NCBI GenBank assembly: GCA_947450895.1
Contig: CANFWT010000012.1
Span: forward strand, 1-51,481
Length of the DNA stretch: 51,481 nt
Direction: 5' to 3'
Origin: Comamonadaceae bacterium
Lineage (GTDB): Bacteria; Pseudomonadota; Gammaproteobacteria; Burkholderiales; Burkholderiaceae_C
The first letter of the stretch is position 1; each line of letters begins with the position of its first letter. The notes beneath the pieces are model-generated. The model made no database searches. It was given only the letters and a program-made list of their open reading frames with translations, and was not told the DNA's origin. Positions 32,102-40,502 of the stretch are shown here, piece by piece. Position numbers and translations under genes: made by a program.

Positions 32102-32562
32102 AAGTATTAGACCTTCAATGTGGGCAGGGCCATCCTTTTGAAGGCTGGTTTGCATCAGAGGAAGATTTTTTGTCCCAAAAGGACAGGTCATTGCTGCACT
32201 GCCCGGTATGTGGCGACGTGCAAGTGCTAAAAAAACCCAGCGCGCCGCGGCTGAACTTGTCCGGTGTGCACTCCTCCACAGCGCAAAATCCAGACGCTCC
32301 CCGGGACGAGATCGCGCTAGCGCATCCAAAGCACGCGGACCTGCTGACAGCCTGGCTAGAAATATCGCGCAAGCTGCTTTCCAGCACGACCGACGTCGGG
32401 GACCGCTTTGCCGAAGAAGCCCGCAAAATTCATTACGGAGATGCGCCGCAACGCGCCATTCGTGGCCAGGCCACGGCCCATGAAACGCGTGAATTGCTGG
32501 AGGAGGGCGTCGCAGTGCTTCCGCTGCTGCTGCCCGAATCTTCAAAGACTACCTTGCAATAA
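32098..32562 (+). CDS. DUF1178 family protein
   Basis: This 154-residue soluble protein shows the DUF1178 pattern: N-terminal LDLQCGQGHPFEGWFASEEDF, then a CPVCG pair near residues 40-44 that may bind zinc with Cys8, and a conserved C-terminal RFAEEARKIHYGDAPQRAIRG block. No function is established. ATG 32098 overlaps the stop of the Nudix gene, so the two are probably translationally coupled. In Burkholderiales this family is often found near nuo genes. Confidence 0.85.
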   Translation: MKVLDLQCGQGHPFEGWFASEEDFLSQKDRSLLHCPVCGDVQVLKKPSAPRLNLSGVHSSTAQNPDAPRDEIALAHPKHADLLTAWLEISRKLLSSTTDVGDRFAEEARKIHYGDAPQRAIRGQATAHETRELLEEGVAVLPLLLPESSKTTLQ

Positions 32563-32699
32563 GCACCCAAAGGTATTACGAGGGAACGCGGCACAAGGAT
32601 GCAAAGGCCGCCAGCTGAGCGTTCGCGCCATGGAGCCCCCTTGGCATGCAATGTGCGTGCATCCTGCAGGCCATTTTCAACCGTGTCTTTAGGAGCGTT

Positions 32700-33233
32700 A
32701 TGTCCCAATACCTTGCCCGATTTGTCGCCCTATTCATCGCCACCTTCACGTTCGTGGCCTTAGCCTCAGCGGCCACACCGGTTCGAATTGCTTTCGTGGA
32801 CTCCGGGAACACCGGGCGAAGCATGACGGCAGCCGCTTTGGCACAGCGTTGGGCCGCGCAGCATGGCACCAACGTGGCGGTGATTTCGCGCGCAGTTAAT
32901 CTCAATCCTTATAACGTGGTGCCAGGGCAGGAGTTCGTGAAGTTGATGGCACCTTTGGGTATCGATGTAACTGCTCACCGTGCCGCGCAGTTTGACAAAA
33001 GTGTGGTCCTTTTCTCTGACTTGATCTTGGTAATGACTCCCGCACACCGCGATCGCATCCTGTCCGAGTTTCCTGAGGCCAAAACCAAGGTCGTTTTGCT
33101 GTCCGAATACGCCACAGGCCAAGCCGTAGAAGTGCTTGATGCGTATGGCCAATCACCCGAGTTTTATGCCAAAGTGTTTCAGCAGATTAGCGATCTGGTG
33201 CCGCAGGTCATGGAAAAGTTGCCTAAAAAATAA
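32700..33233 (+). CDS. Exported low-molecular-weight protein tyrosine phosphatase-like protein, catalytic Cys replaced
   Basis: This 177-residue protein starts with a signal peptide (hydrophobic residues 8-22, likely cleavage after ASA near residue 24) followed by a low-molecular-weight phosphatase/arsenate-reductase fold. The family P-loop is normally V-C-x-G-N-x-C-R-S; here it reads FVDSGNTGRS at residues 33-41, so the catalytic Cys is Asp34 while the phosphate-binding Arg40 and Ser remain. The later general-acid motif DPYG is DAYG at 147-150. Normal phosphatase chemistry is therefore unlikely; it may bind phosphate or a phosphorylated ligand in the periplasm. AGGAG at 32691-32695 supports ATG 32700. 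It is convergent with the alcohol dehydrogenase gene. Confidence 0.8.
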   Translation: MSQYLARFVALFIATFTFVALASAATPVRIAFVDSGNTGRSMTAAALAQRWAAQHGTNVAVISRAVNLNPYNVVPGQEFVKLMAPLGIDVTAHRAAQFDKSVVLFSDLILVMTPAHRDRILSEFPEAKTKVVLLSEYATGQAVEVLDAYGQSPEFYAKVFQQISDLVPQVMEKLPKK

Positions 33234-33267
33234 GCTGCTTGATGACTGCGGCGCAATGGCTGCGCAT

Positions 33268-34311
33268 TCAGCCCAAGGTCGCCAAGTCAATCACAAAGCG
33301 GTAACGCACATCGCTTTGCAAAATGCGCTCGTAGGCCGTGTTGATCTGGTCCATGGCGATGATTTCGATGTCCGAGGCGATGCCGTGCTCGGCGCAGAAG
33401 TCCAGCATTTCCTGGGTTTGGCGAATGCCGCCGATGAACGAGGCCGACACGCTGCGGCGCTTGAGCATCAGGCCAAAGGCGTTGAAGGAGATGGAGGTGT
33501 CCGGAATTCCCAGGATGACCAGATTTCCATCGCGCTTGAGCAGGCTGATGTAGGCGTCGTAGTTCAGATTGGCAGACACGGTGTTGAGAATCAGGTCAAA
33601 CTGACCGGCCAGGCGTTCGAAGGTCTTGGGGTCTTTGCTTACGGCAAAGTCGGTGGCGCCCAGGCGCAGCGCATCGGCGCGTTTGTCCTCCGAGGTGCTC
33701 AGAACCGTCACTTCTGCGCCCATGGCGGCGGCAATCTTGACTGCCAAATGGCCCAGACCACCCAGGCCAACCACCGCCACGCGGCTGCCTTTGCCGACTT
33801 TCCAGTGCCGTAGCGGTGAATACGTGGTGATGCCCGCGCACAGCAGCGGCGCAGCGGCAGCGGGGTCCATGCGGGGTGAAATCTTCAGGATGTAGCCTTC
33901 GTCCACCGTCATGCATTGGGAGTAACCGCCAAACGTCTGCGTTTTACCGTCACGCTCCAGCCCGTTGTAGGTGCCGACCCGGCTGCCACAAAACTGCTCT
34001 TCGCCCGCCTTGCATTCGCTACAACCCCGGCACGAGTCCACCAAGCAGCCCACGCCCACGATGTCACCCACCTGGTGGCGGGTCACGGCGCTGCCCACGC
34101 GGGTGACTTTGCCGACCACCTCGTGGCCTGGCACCATCGGGTACATGGGCCGTGGCAACTGCCCGCGCGAAAAGTGAATATCGGTATGGCACACCCCGCA
34201 GTACAGGATGTCAAACAACACGTCATAAGGCCCGGGCTCGCGCCGCTCGATGTCCAAGGGCGAGATGGGCGAGGTGGTGCTTTGCGCGCCATAGGCTTTG
34301 GTTCTTAACAT
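33268..34311 (-). CDS. Zinc-dependent NAD(P)-dependent alcohol dehydrogenase (YahK/cinnamyl type)
   Basis: This 347-residue medium-chain dehydrogenase has the catalytic-zinc motif CGVCHTD followed by GHEVVG, the structural-zinc set CRGCSECKAGEEQFC (four Cys), and the coenzyme-binding GLGGLGHLAVK. It resembles the broad aldehyde reductase branch that includes E. coli YahK and cinnamyl alcohol dehydrogenases, which reduce many aldehydes with NADPH. The ATG at 34311 begins MLRTKAYGAQ, matching the family; an upstream in-frame extension lacks similarity. The physiological substrate is unknown. It is divergent from the glycine-zipper gene with 193 bases between them. Confidence 0.9.
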   Translation of the reverse strand: MLRTKAYGAQSTTSPISPLDIERREPGPYDVLFDILYCGVCHTDIHFSRGQLPRPMYPMVPGHEVVGKVTRVGSAVTRHQVGDIVGVGCLVDSCRGCSECKAGEEQFCGSRVGTYNGLERDGKTQTFGGYSQCMTVDEGYILKISPRMDPAAAAPLLCAGITTYSPLRHWKVGKGSRVAVVGLGGLGHLAVKIAAAMGAEVTVLSTSEDKRADALRLGATDFAVSKDPKTFERLAGQFDLILNTVSANLNYDAYISLLKRDGNLVILGIPDTSISFNAFGLMLKRRSVSASFIGGIRQTQEMLDFCAEHGIASDIEIIAMDQINTAYERILQSDVRYRFVIDLATLG

Positions 34312-34504
34312 AGCGGTCTCCGGTTTGAGGCTTCGTGGTTTACATTGACATTCGCCCATGCTACGAGCTTTGCATGGCGGGCGGGTACGCCCTGAGGCCG
34401 CAGCTGTCTCGTATGCGCGCCATAGCATGGCGGTGTGATGCACCGCACAGACGGGTAGCGACGTGCTCGACACACTTGGGTTTTATGCTTTGTTGGAGCC
34501 CGCC
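34312..34504. promoter_or_regulatory. Divergent promoter region, alcohol dehydrogenase / glycine-zipper gene
   Basis: The 193 bases between these divergent starts must contain both promoters. No strong repeat or operator is evident, and no named site can be supported. Confidence 0.35.
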
Positions 34505-35140
34505 ATGAAAACCCGTTTATCCGCGATCTTGTTTGCCTGTGCATTTGCGCCTTTGGTGTACGGCCTTGAGGCCGATGCACCGTTGACGCCCAAAGCCCAG
34601 TTCGCTGCGGACAACCGCGCTGCGGCCTTACGCTACGCCAACGACAAGGGTCTGTGCAGCGACGAAGCCAGTTCCAGTGCGCGCTTGCAGTGCCGGCGCG
34701 ACGCGAAGGCGGAATATGACAAGGCCTTGGCGGAGGCCCATGCCCGATTGGCGGCTGCCAGTCCTAGCGCTGCAGCTGCCGTGACCGCGCCGGCCAAAAC
34801 AGCAGTGGTATGCCAGGACTGCGGTCAGGTCCTGTCGGTGGCCGTCACAGAAAAAGCGGGGCAGGGAACCCCGCTTGGGCTGATTGCCGGCGGCCTGGGC
34901 GGCGCCCTCTTGGGCAACCAGGTGGGCGGCGGCACGGGCAAAGACCTGGCCACCATTGCTGGCGCGTTGGGCGGTGCCTATGCCGGCAAGATGATCGAGG
35001 AAAAGGTCAAAACCCATACCATCTGGACGGTCAGCGCCCAGTTTGGTGATGGCAGCAAACGCAGCTACGAGTTCAGCCAGGACCCCGGCTACAAGGTGGG
35101 CGACGCGGTCAAGAAGTCCGGCGACACGCTGACCCGCTGA
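34505..35140 (+). CDS. Glycine-zipper 2TM domain envelope protein
   Basis: This 211-residue protein has a signal peptide (residues 1-20, ending VYG), a polar helical part with two Cys (residues 45-65), a CQDC pair near residue 103, then a glycine-zipper membrane hairpin at about 120-165 (GLIAGGLGGALLGNQVGGG and GALGGAYAGK), and a soluble C-terminal domain. The 2TM glycine-zipper layout resembles SlyB/PcP outer-membrane lipoproteins, but no lipobox Cys follows the signal peptide. Its role is not known. It has its own divergent promoter region with the alcohol dehydrogenase gene. Confidence 0.75.
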   Translation: MKTRLSAILFACAFAPLVYGLEADAPLTPKAQFAADNRAAALRYANDKGLCSDEASSSARLQCRRDAKAEYDKALAEAHARLAAASPSAAAAVTAPAKTAVVCQDCGQVLSVAVTEKAGQGTPLGLIAGGLGGALLGNQVGGGTGKDLATIAGALGGAYAGKMIEEKVKTHTIWTVSAQFGDGSKRSYEFSQDPGYKVGDAVKKSGDTLTR

Positions 35141-35150
35141 ACACGCCCGA

Positions 35151-35168
35151 GGGCGCCTTGCAGCGCCC
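35151..35168. terminator. Inverted repeat between convergent genes
   Basis: GGGCGC at 35151-35156 pairs with GCGCCC at 35163-35168 across a 6-base loop. It lies 11 bases after the glycine-zipper stop and 18 bases before the end of the convergent ABC transporter gene, so it could stop transcription from both sides. There is no run of T on either strand, so it may be a weak or Rho-assisted site. Confidence 0.4.
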
Positions 35169-35186
35169 GGTTTGCCAGTGCCAGCC

Positions 35187-36962
35187 TCAGGCGTTGAACT
35201 GCAGGGCCGCTAGGCCCGCGTACACGCCCCCGCGCGCCACCAGCTCGGCGTGCGTGCCCTGTTCTACCAGCACGCCCTGGTCCAGCACCACGATCAGGTC
35301 GGCTTTTTGCACCGTGGCCAGGCGGTGGGCGATCACCAGCGTGGTGCGGTTGCGCATGGCCGACTCCAGCGCGGCTTGCACCATGCGCTCGCTCTCGGCG
35401 TCCAGGGCGCTGGTGGCCTCATCAAGCAGCAGCAGCGGTGGGTTCTTCAGCATGGCGCGGGCAATGGCGATGCGCTGGCGCTGGCCGCCCGAGAGGCGCA
35501 AGCCCCGCTCGCCCAAAAAGGTGTGGTAGCCCTCGGGCAGTTCGGTAATGAAATCGTGCGCAAAGGCGGCCTCGGCGGCTTGTTGCACCTCGGCATCGGT
35601 GGCGCTGGGGCGGCCATAGCGGATGTTCTCTAGTGCGCTGGTGGAAAAAATGACCGCGTCTTGCGGCACGATGCCAATGCGTTCGCGCAGGTCGGCCAGC
35701 GCCAGATCGTGCGTGGCCACGCCGTCGAGCACGATGCGCCCGGCCTGCGGGTCATAAAAGCGCAGGAGCAGCTGGAACACCGTGCTCTTGCCCGCGCCGC
35801 TGGGGCCCACGATGGCCACGGTTTGCCCGGGCTGCACATCCAGCGTGAAGCCTGACAAAGCCTGCTGCGAGGGCCGCGAGGGATAGTGAAACTCCAACGA
35901 TTCAAAGCGCACCGCGCTGCCCGCGCGCACCTGAGGCAAGCGCACGGGCTGCGCCGGTGAGGCAATGGGCGACTGGGTGTGCAGCAGCTCCATCAGGCGC
36001 TCGGTGGCGCCTGCGGCGCGCAGCAAATCGCCATACACCTCGCCCAACACCGCAAACGCGCTGGCCAGCAAAATTACATAGACCACCGTCTGGCCCAGGT
36101 CGCCCGCCGTGATACGCCCGGCCACCACCGCCTGTGTGCCCTGGTACAAGCCCCACAAAAGCGCTGCCGAGGTGGCAATGATGATGAAGCCCACCAGCAC
36201 CGCGCGCGCGCCGCTGCGGCGCACGGCGGTGTCAAAACCGTTTTCAGTGGAGGTGGTAAAGCGCGCGGACTCGCGGCCTTCCGCCGTGTAGCTTTGCACC
36301 ACCGGAATGGCGTTGAGCACCTCGGCGGCGATGGCGCTGGAATCCGCAATGCGGTCCTGGCTGGCGCGCGAGAGCTTGCGCACCCGCCGGCCAAACCACA
36401 GGCTGGGCAGCACGATCAGCACCAGCACCACCAGCACCTGCAGCATCACCAGCGGGTTGGTCCACACCAGCACGCTCAAGGCGCCCAGGCCCAGCACCAT
36501 GTTGCGCAGGCCCATGCTCAGGGACGAACCCACCACGGTCTGCACCAGCGTGGTGTCAGCGGACAGACGCGAGAGCACCTCGCCGGTTTGTGTGGTCTCG
36601 AAAAACTCGGGGCTTTGGTGTAGCACGTGGTGGTAGACCGCATTGCGAATGTCGGCGGTCACCCGCTCGCCCAGCCAGCTCACCATATAAAAGCGCAGCG
36701 CCGAAAAAACGCCTAGCGCCGTGGCCACGCCAAACAGCGCCACAAAGTGCTCGCGCATGGCCATCATCTGCTCGCCCTTGTCGTTGCGTACCAGACCGCC
36801 ATCGATCAGCATGCGCAGCGCCACCGGAAAGGCCAACGTTGCCGTGGCCGCCATCACCAAAAACACCAGCGCCAGACCAATGCGGGCGCGGTAAGGGCGC
36901 AAAAACGGCAGCAAGCCGGTGAGGGATTTTGGACTTTTAGATTTAGGACGTTCAGTGGTCAT
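35187..36962 (-). CDS. ABC transporter, fused permease/ATPase (MsbA-like exporter)
   Basis: This 591-residue half-transporter has six predicted helices in the first 310 residues (ABC_membrane type 1) and a C-terminal ATPase with Walker [10 protein letters not shown], the Q-loop, signature [14 protein letters not shown], Walker [13 protein letters not shown] and the H-loop IAHR. A dimer would form an exporter similar to MsbA or the ABCB1 family, moving lipids or drugs outward. Substrate is unknown. The gene lies 101 bases downstream of the lipocalin-like gene on the same strand. Confidence 0.9.
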   Translation of the reverse strand: MTTERPKSKSPKSLTGLLPFLRPYRARIGLALVFLVMAATATLAFPVALRMLIDGGLVRNDKGEQMMAMREHFVALFGVATALGVFSALRFYMVSWLGERVTADIRNAVYHHVLHQSPEFFETTQTGEVLSRLSADTTLVQTVVGSSLSMGLRNMVLGLGALSVLVWTNPLVMLQVLVVLVLIVLPSLWFGRRVRKLSRASQDRIADSSAIAAEVLNAIPVVQSYTAEGRESARFTTSTENGFDTAVRRSGARAVLVGFIIIATSAALLWGLYQGTQAVVAGRITAGDLGQTVVYVILLASAFAVLGEVYGDLLRAAGATERLMELLHTQSPIASPAQPVRLPQVRAGSAVRFESLEFHYPSRPSQQALSGFTLDVQPGQTVAIVGPSGAGKSTVFQLLLRFYDPQAGRIVLDGVATHDLALADLRERIGIVPQDAVIFSTSALENIRYGRPSATDAEVQQAAEAAFAHDFITELPEGYHTFLGERGLRLSGGQRQRIAIARAMLKNPPLLLLDEATSALDAESERMVQAALESAMRNRTTLVIAHRLATVQKADLIVVLDQGVLVEQGTHAELVARGGVYAGLAALQFNA

Positions 36963-37063
36963 GGAACATTAAGTTGGGCAGTGGGCGCAAATGGCAAGCG
37001 ACTTGCAGGGGTCTATTGTCGTACCTCCGGGGAGCCTTCGGCGCGCCGCGGGTAGGCTCGGAT

Positions 37064-38185
37064 TCAGAGCACCAGCGGCGCCGCGTAGCCCGTCATTTCC
37101 AGGTAACCGCGCCCCACCAGGCGCTGTTGGCTGTCCCGCAGTTCGCACAAGCCCTCCCAGTACACCGTGCCGGTCGAGCTGCGGCTGTCAAGCTCTTGGG
37201 CGTCAAACACGGCGTTGACGGTGTAGCTGCCGCTGGGCGTGCGCAATTGCCATTGCACGGGGTAGCTAGCTTGGGTGCGCGGGCTGCGCCACCGGCGTTC
37301 CGGTTCAAACACCACTTCGCCAGACTGAAAGTTAAGCGCTCGGTCGCCCTTGCGAAATGAGCCACCGTCCCACAATGCGCTGCCATCCTTGCGCCGCAGC
37401 CGAAAGGCGGTGAGCGCGCTGCCGTCTTGCAGGTTGATGCCTATCCAGTCCCAGCCCACGGCGTCGGGATGCAGGAGCGCATCGCTCCATTCCTGGTCCA
37501 GCCAGGCGCTGCTGCCCGCTTCCAGCACTTTACGCTTGCCTTTGAGGCTGATTTCGCCTTGCGCCTGCAACTGCGGGCGGCTGTAGTAATAGCTGAACTG
37601 GGCCGCTTCCGGCCCCTTGCGCGAGCGGCCCTGGTCGCCTTGCAAGAGCAGAGGCTGCGTGTCTGTAAAGCGCAGGTCCAGTGCAAAGTCTGCCGCACGC
37701 ACCTGGGCGCGCAGGGCGCCCGCGGGTGTCCGCGTGAGCGACCAGTCGCGCAGCACCACGCCGGAGTCGTCCAATCTGGCCCAGGCAACATCAGCGGGGT
37801 TTGCACCTGCGGGCGTACCCGACCAGCGCGCAATGCGCTGATTTGACCACAGCGTCTTGCCCGCCACATCACTTACGGCTGCGTGTGCAAACAGAAGCTG
37901 CTTAGCGGCCAGTGCCGACTCCATGCTTTGCGTGGAGCCCACCCGGCGCCGAAAAAAAGTGACCTGAAACCCCAAGCCAGCGGTTATTCCATCCACATTC
38001 GCACAGCCGGTCAGGTACCACCACTCTGTCTGGAAGTTGGGGTGGGCGCCAGCGTCCCGTGGGAACACCAATGAACCACCAGGCAGATTCGTGCTCGCGT
38101 GCGTGGCGCCGGACAGCCAAGCCAAGCTCGTACCGGCTAGGCTAGCGCGCACCAGATGGCGACGGTTCAGGGGCGTAAAAGGCAT
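37064..38185 (-). CDS. AttH/CrtC-like lipocalin-domain protein, Tat exported
   Basis: This 373-residue protein has a twin-arginine-like N-terminus (NRRHLVRASLAG) ahead of a hydrophobic stretch, then the AttH/CrtC (carotenoid hydratase-like lipocalin) pattern: FPRDAGAHPNFQTEWWYLTG near residues 40-58, SAWLDQEWS near 220, and GWDWIGINLQDGSALTAFRLR. AttH-like proteins are usually encoded beside ABC transporters and are thought to act on hydrophobic ligands, though few are tested; this member is unlikely to be a carotenoid enzyme because no carotenoid genes are near. ATG 38185 is chosen because it directly precedes the Tat motif. Confidence 0.85.
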   Translation of the reverse strand: MPFTPLNRRHLVRASLAGTSLAWLSGATHASTNLPGGSLVFPRDAGAHPNFQTEWWYLTGCANVDGITAGLGFQVTFFRRRVGSTQSMESALAAKQLLFAHAAVSDVAGKTLWSNQRIARWSGTPAGANPADVAWARLDDSGVVLRDWSLTRTPAGALRAQVRAADFALDLRFTDTQPLLLQGDQGRSRKGPEAAQFSYYYSRPQLQAQGEISLKGKRKVLEAGSSAWLDQEWSDALLHPDAVGWDWIGINLQDGSALTAFRLRRKDGSALWDGGSFRKGDRALNFQSGEVVFEPERRWRSPRTQASYPVQWQLRTPSGSYTVNAVFDAQELDSRSSTGTVYWEGLCELRDSQQRLVGRGYLEMTGYAAPLVL

Positions 38186-38550
38186 GTTTTTTTGTTGAGT
38201 CGAATGGCGTATTCTGACGGTCTGCCATTTTGAGGTGCGGTGGCTTTTGCCTGAGGTGCTGAAATAACGGTTTGTTCTTTCTACGGTCACCGTTCAAAGC
38301 TTGCCGCCGCCCACCCGAGGCCGCTTTGCCTTAGGTCCAGTCAGCGTTGTGGGGTGACGCCTCCGAAGCGAGGTCGTCATCCGTAAACGGGTCCGCCGCC
38401 AAAGGAACACTACGCCAATCGCTGTGCCGGTAAGTATAAGAAACTGTCCCCCACGGACCCACGCCTCGGCCCATTGGTGCTACTTGCATTAGCCGCCAGT
38501 AGCCGCACTCACTCCAGTGGATGTTGCTAGATAGTGCGGGCACGAGGCAC
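38186..38550. other. Intergenic stretch between lipocalin-like gene and tRNA-His remnant
   Basis: No gene is well supported in these 365 bases. The left part should hold the promoter of the minus-strand lipocalin-like gene. On the minus strand, a frame running through about 38331-38540 stays open and reads WGTVSYTYRHSDWRS, but it lacks a good start and ribosome-binding site and resembles no family I know, so it may be a decayed gene fragment. Confidence 0.4.
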
Positions 38551-38586
38551 AAAAAAAGCCCCACTTTTGTGAAGCGGGGCTTTTTT
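38551..38586. terminator. Bidirectional intrinsic terminator next to the tRNA-His 3' fragment
   Basis: A run of A, the stem AGCCCC...GGGGCT (with an internal A-C mismatch and an additional CTT/AAG extension) and a run of six T at 38581-38586 form a rho-independent terminator working on both strands. On the minus strand it follows the encoded CCA end of the tRNA-His fragment by 8 bases, so it is most simply the original terminator of the tRNA-His gene. Confidence 0.8.
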
Positions 38587-38594
38587 GCTTTATT

Positions 38595-38644
38595 TGGGGT
38601 GGCTGATGGGGCTCGAACCCACGACAACAGGAATCACAATCCTG
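38595..38644 (-). pseudogene. 3' fragment of tRNA-His (anticodon GTG), presumed att site
   Basis: Read on the minus strand, these 50 bases are the 3' part of tRNA-His: the anticodon stem-loop CAGGATTGTGATTCCTG with GTG (38635-38637), the T-arm with GGTTCGAGCC, and the acceptor 3' strand ending in CCA. The D-arm and the 5' acceptor strand are missing; the sequence changes to unrelated AT-rich DNA at 38645. This is the expected product of integration into the 3' half of a tRNA-His gene. The intact gene should lie at the far right end of the element, outside the window. Confidence 0.8.
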
Positions 38645-38811
38645 AAAAGATACCATTTACCCATGTTGAGCATCGTTGATATAATTCATATAAATCAACG
38701 AGTTATGCATTTATACTGGATTTAACCACAGCATCAATTGTTGATTGAAATTCTGAAAAATAGAGGCTTTCAGTCTGTATTTAGTCTGTAACGGCTTTGG
38801 GAGCATCCACA
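38645..38811 (+). promoter_or_regulatory. AT-rich region between att fragment and integrase, with repeats
   Basis: This region is clearly more AT-rich than the core chromosome. It contains an inverted repeat CGTTGAT (38674-38680) / ATCAACG (38694-38700), a second short one, ATCAATTGTTGAT at 38733-38745, and two direct copies of AGTCTGT at 38772 and 38783, exactly 11 bases apart, that is about one helical turn. These look like arm-type integrase binding sites and/or an operator of the integrase promoter. GGGAG at 38800-38804 is the likely ribosome site for the integrase. Confidence 0.5.
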
Positions 38812-40188
38812 ATGGCAAGACCTAGCAAAACAGCTGCTATCGATTTCACAGATGTGCATGAACTTACGCATAGCCTTCTAGAACGCGCCGCTTGCCCACC
38901 AGACAAGCCCTTCGCGCTGCTTAAAGACGCCGACAAGAAAGGACTGCGTGTTCGCATCACACCGTTCGGGAAAAACTGGCAGTTTGAAACTCGGGTCAAG
39001 GGCAAACTCTTCACTCGCGCATTGGGTGAATGGCCTGCTATCGGCATTGCCCAAGCCCAAGCCGAAGCACACCGCCTACGTGGCCTGACTGAACAAGGCA
39101 CAGACCCAAGAGAGCTAGAGCGCCTACAAGCCGCCAAAAAAGCGGTACAGGAAGTCCGTGAGCAACAGGCCCTCCAGGAAAAGAACGCCAAGGAAAAACG
39201 TCAGCTGATTACCTTTGTCGAGGTCTGGGACGACTACATCGAAAAGCGCCGCCAATTTTGGGGTGCCCTGCACTACCGTGACCACCTGGACAAAGCCAAG
39301 CGTGGGGGTGAATTCTCTCAACGACGGGGAAGCAGGGGCGCAATAACCCAAGCAGGCCCGCTGGCAAGCCTTCTAGACTGCCGTATGGTCGACCTGACAC
39401 CCGAGAGGATCCAAGAATGGGCGGCACTTGAAGGCAAAACACGCCCCTCATCGGCAAGATTGGCATGGCGACTACTTACAGTTTTCCTGACATGGTGCAG
39501 CGAGCAAAAAGAATACGCCAACCTCCTGCCATCGCAAAACCCAGCCAAGACCAAAAAGACCCGCGAGGCACTGGGCAAAGCTTCCGTGAAATCCGACGTT
39601 CTTCAGCGTGGTCAACTGGCCGCTTGGTTTACCGCAGTGCGACAATTACAAAACCCCGTCATTGCAGCCTACCTACAAACTCTGCTGCTCACAGGAGCTA
39701 GGCGTGGCGAAGTGCTGACGCTTAAGTGGACCGACGTTAACCTTCAATGGCAGGGGATGACCATCCGCGACAAGGTCGAAGGTGAACGCACCATACCTTT
39801 GACCCCTTTTGTTGCAAACCTGCTGGCCGCGCTACCCCGCCGCAATGAATGGGTGTTTTCGAGCCCGTCAAGTGGTACCGGCTGCCTGACCGTCCCCAAC
39901 ACGCCACACGCGCGCGCCTGCAAAGTTGCCGGACTAGAGGGATTGACCCTGCACGGCCTGCGTCGCTCATTCAAGAGCCTGACCGAATGGCTAGAAGTTC
40001 CCGTGGGCGTGGTAGCCCAAATACAAGGACACAAGCCGAGTGCAACTGCTGAAAAGCACTACACGATTCGACCTCTTGAGCTGCTAGCAGTGCACCATAA
40101 AAGGATCGAAGCGTGGATACTGGAACAAGCTGGTGTGAACTTTGAACCAAAGGCCACCCCTGGGGCTTTGCGTGTCGTGGGCGCTTAA
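38812..40188 (+). CDS. Tyrosine-family site-specific integrase
   Basis: This 458-residue recombinase has an N-terminal arm-binding region (LRVRITPFGKNWQFETR), a SAM-like core-binding domain, and the C-terminal catalytic domain with Arg in TGARRGEVLTLKW (about 296), HGLRR (about 381-385), the GHKP His (about 407) and the nucleophile Tyr417 in KHYTI. It catalyses integration and excision of the element. ATG 38812 has GGGAG at good spacing; the GTG five codons earlier is less likely. It points away from the tRNA-His fragment, which fits a resident element entering from that site. Confidence 0.94.
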   Translation: MARPSKTAAIDFTDVHELTHSLLERAACPPDKPFALLKDADKKGLRVRITPFGKNWQFETRVKGKLFTRALGEWPAIGIAQAQAEAHRLRGLTEQGTDPRELERLQAAKKAVQEVREQQALQEKNAKEKRQLITFVEVWDDYIEKRRQFWGALHYRDHLDKAKRGGEFSQRRGSRGAITQAGPLASLLDCRMVDLTPERIQEWAALEGKTRPSSARLAWRLLTVFLTWCSEQKEYANLLPSQNPAKTKKTREALGKASVKSDVLQRGQLAAWFTAVRQLQNPVIAAYLQTLLLTGARRGEVLTLKWTDVNLQWQGMTIRDKVEGERTIPLTPFVANLLAALPRRNEWVFSSPSSGTGCLTVPNTPHARACKVAGLEGLTLHGLRRSFKSLTEWLEVPVGVVAQIQGHKPSATAEKHYTIRPLELLAVHHKRIEAWILEQAGVNFEPKATPGALRVVGA

Positions 40189-40213
40189 CTTGTAAATCAA
40201 GGCTTAACAGTTT

Positions 40214-40492
40214 ATGATTCTCACATTCCGGCACAAAGGGCTTGAGGTTTATTTCAAGACGGGCCGCATGGCAGGCATTCAAGCCATCCACGCCAAGCGC
40301 CTGCGCGAGCTGCTAACCGCCCTGAACGCAGCCAGTGGTCCGCAGGACCTGGGGCGCCCGTCGTGGCGCCTGCACGCACTGTCTGGCGACCGCGCGGGTT
40401 TTTATGCCGTGACGGTACAGGCTAATTGGCGACTGGCTTTTAGGTTTGTCGGAACCGATTTAGAGCTATTGGATTATTTGGATTACCACTGA
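40214..40492 (+). CDS. higB: Type II toxin HigB-like (RelE/ParE superfamily)
   Basis: This 92-residue basic protein has the HigB pattern: MILTFRHKGLEVYFKTG at the start, the central RPSWRLHALSGDRAGFYAVTVQANWRLAFRF and the final LLDYLDYH. HigB toxins cleave mRNA at the ribosome. It lies 25 bases after the integrase and 10 bases before the antitoxin gene; toxin-first order is typical of higBA. Such pairs stabilise mobile elements or guard against phage. Confidence 0.92.
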   Translation: MILTFRHKGLEVYFKTGRMAGIQAIHAKRLRELLTALNAASGPQDLGRPSWRLHALSGDRAGFYAVTVQANWRLAFRFVGTDLELLDYLDYH

Positions 40493-40502
40493 GGCACAGA
40501 CC

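Noticed and set aside
37064..38185. Carotenoid hydratase CrtC
   Set aside because: The fold is shared, but no carotenoid or photosynthesis genes are near, and the protein fits the broader AttH family.
38331..38540. Small minus-strand gene before the lipocalin-like gene
   Set aside because: Open frame without good start, ribosome site or known family; runs into the tRNA-His terminator.
38595..38670. Complete tRNA-His gene
   Set aside because: The 3' half matches well, but bases beyond 38644 do not form a D-arm or the 5' acceptor strand, so it is only a fragment.
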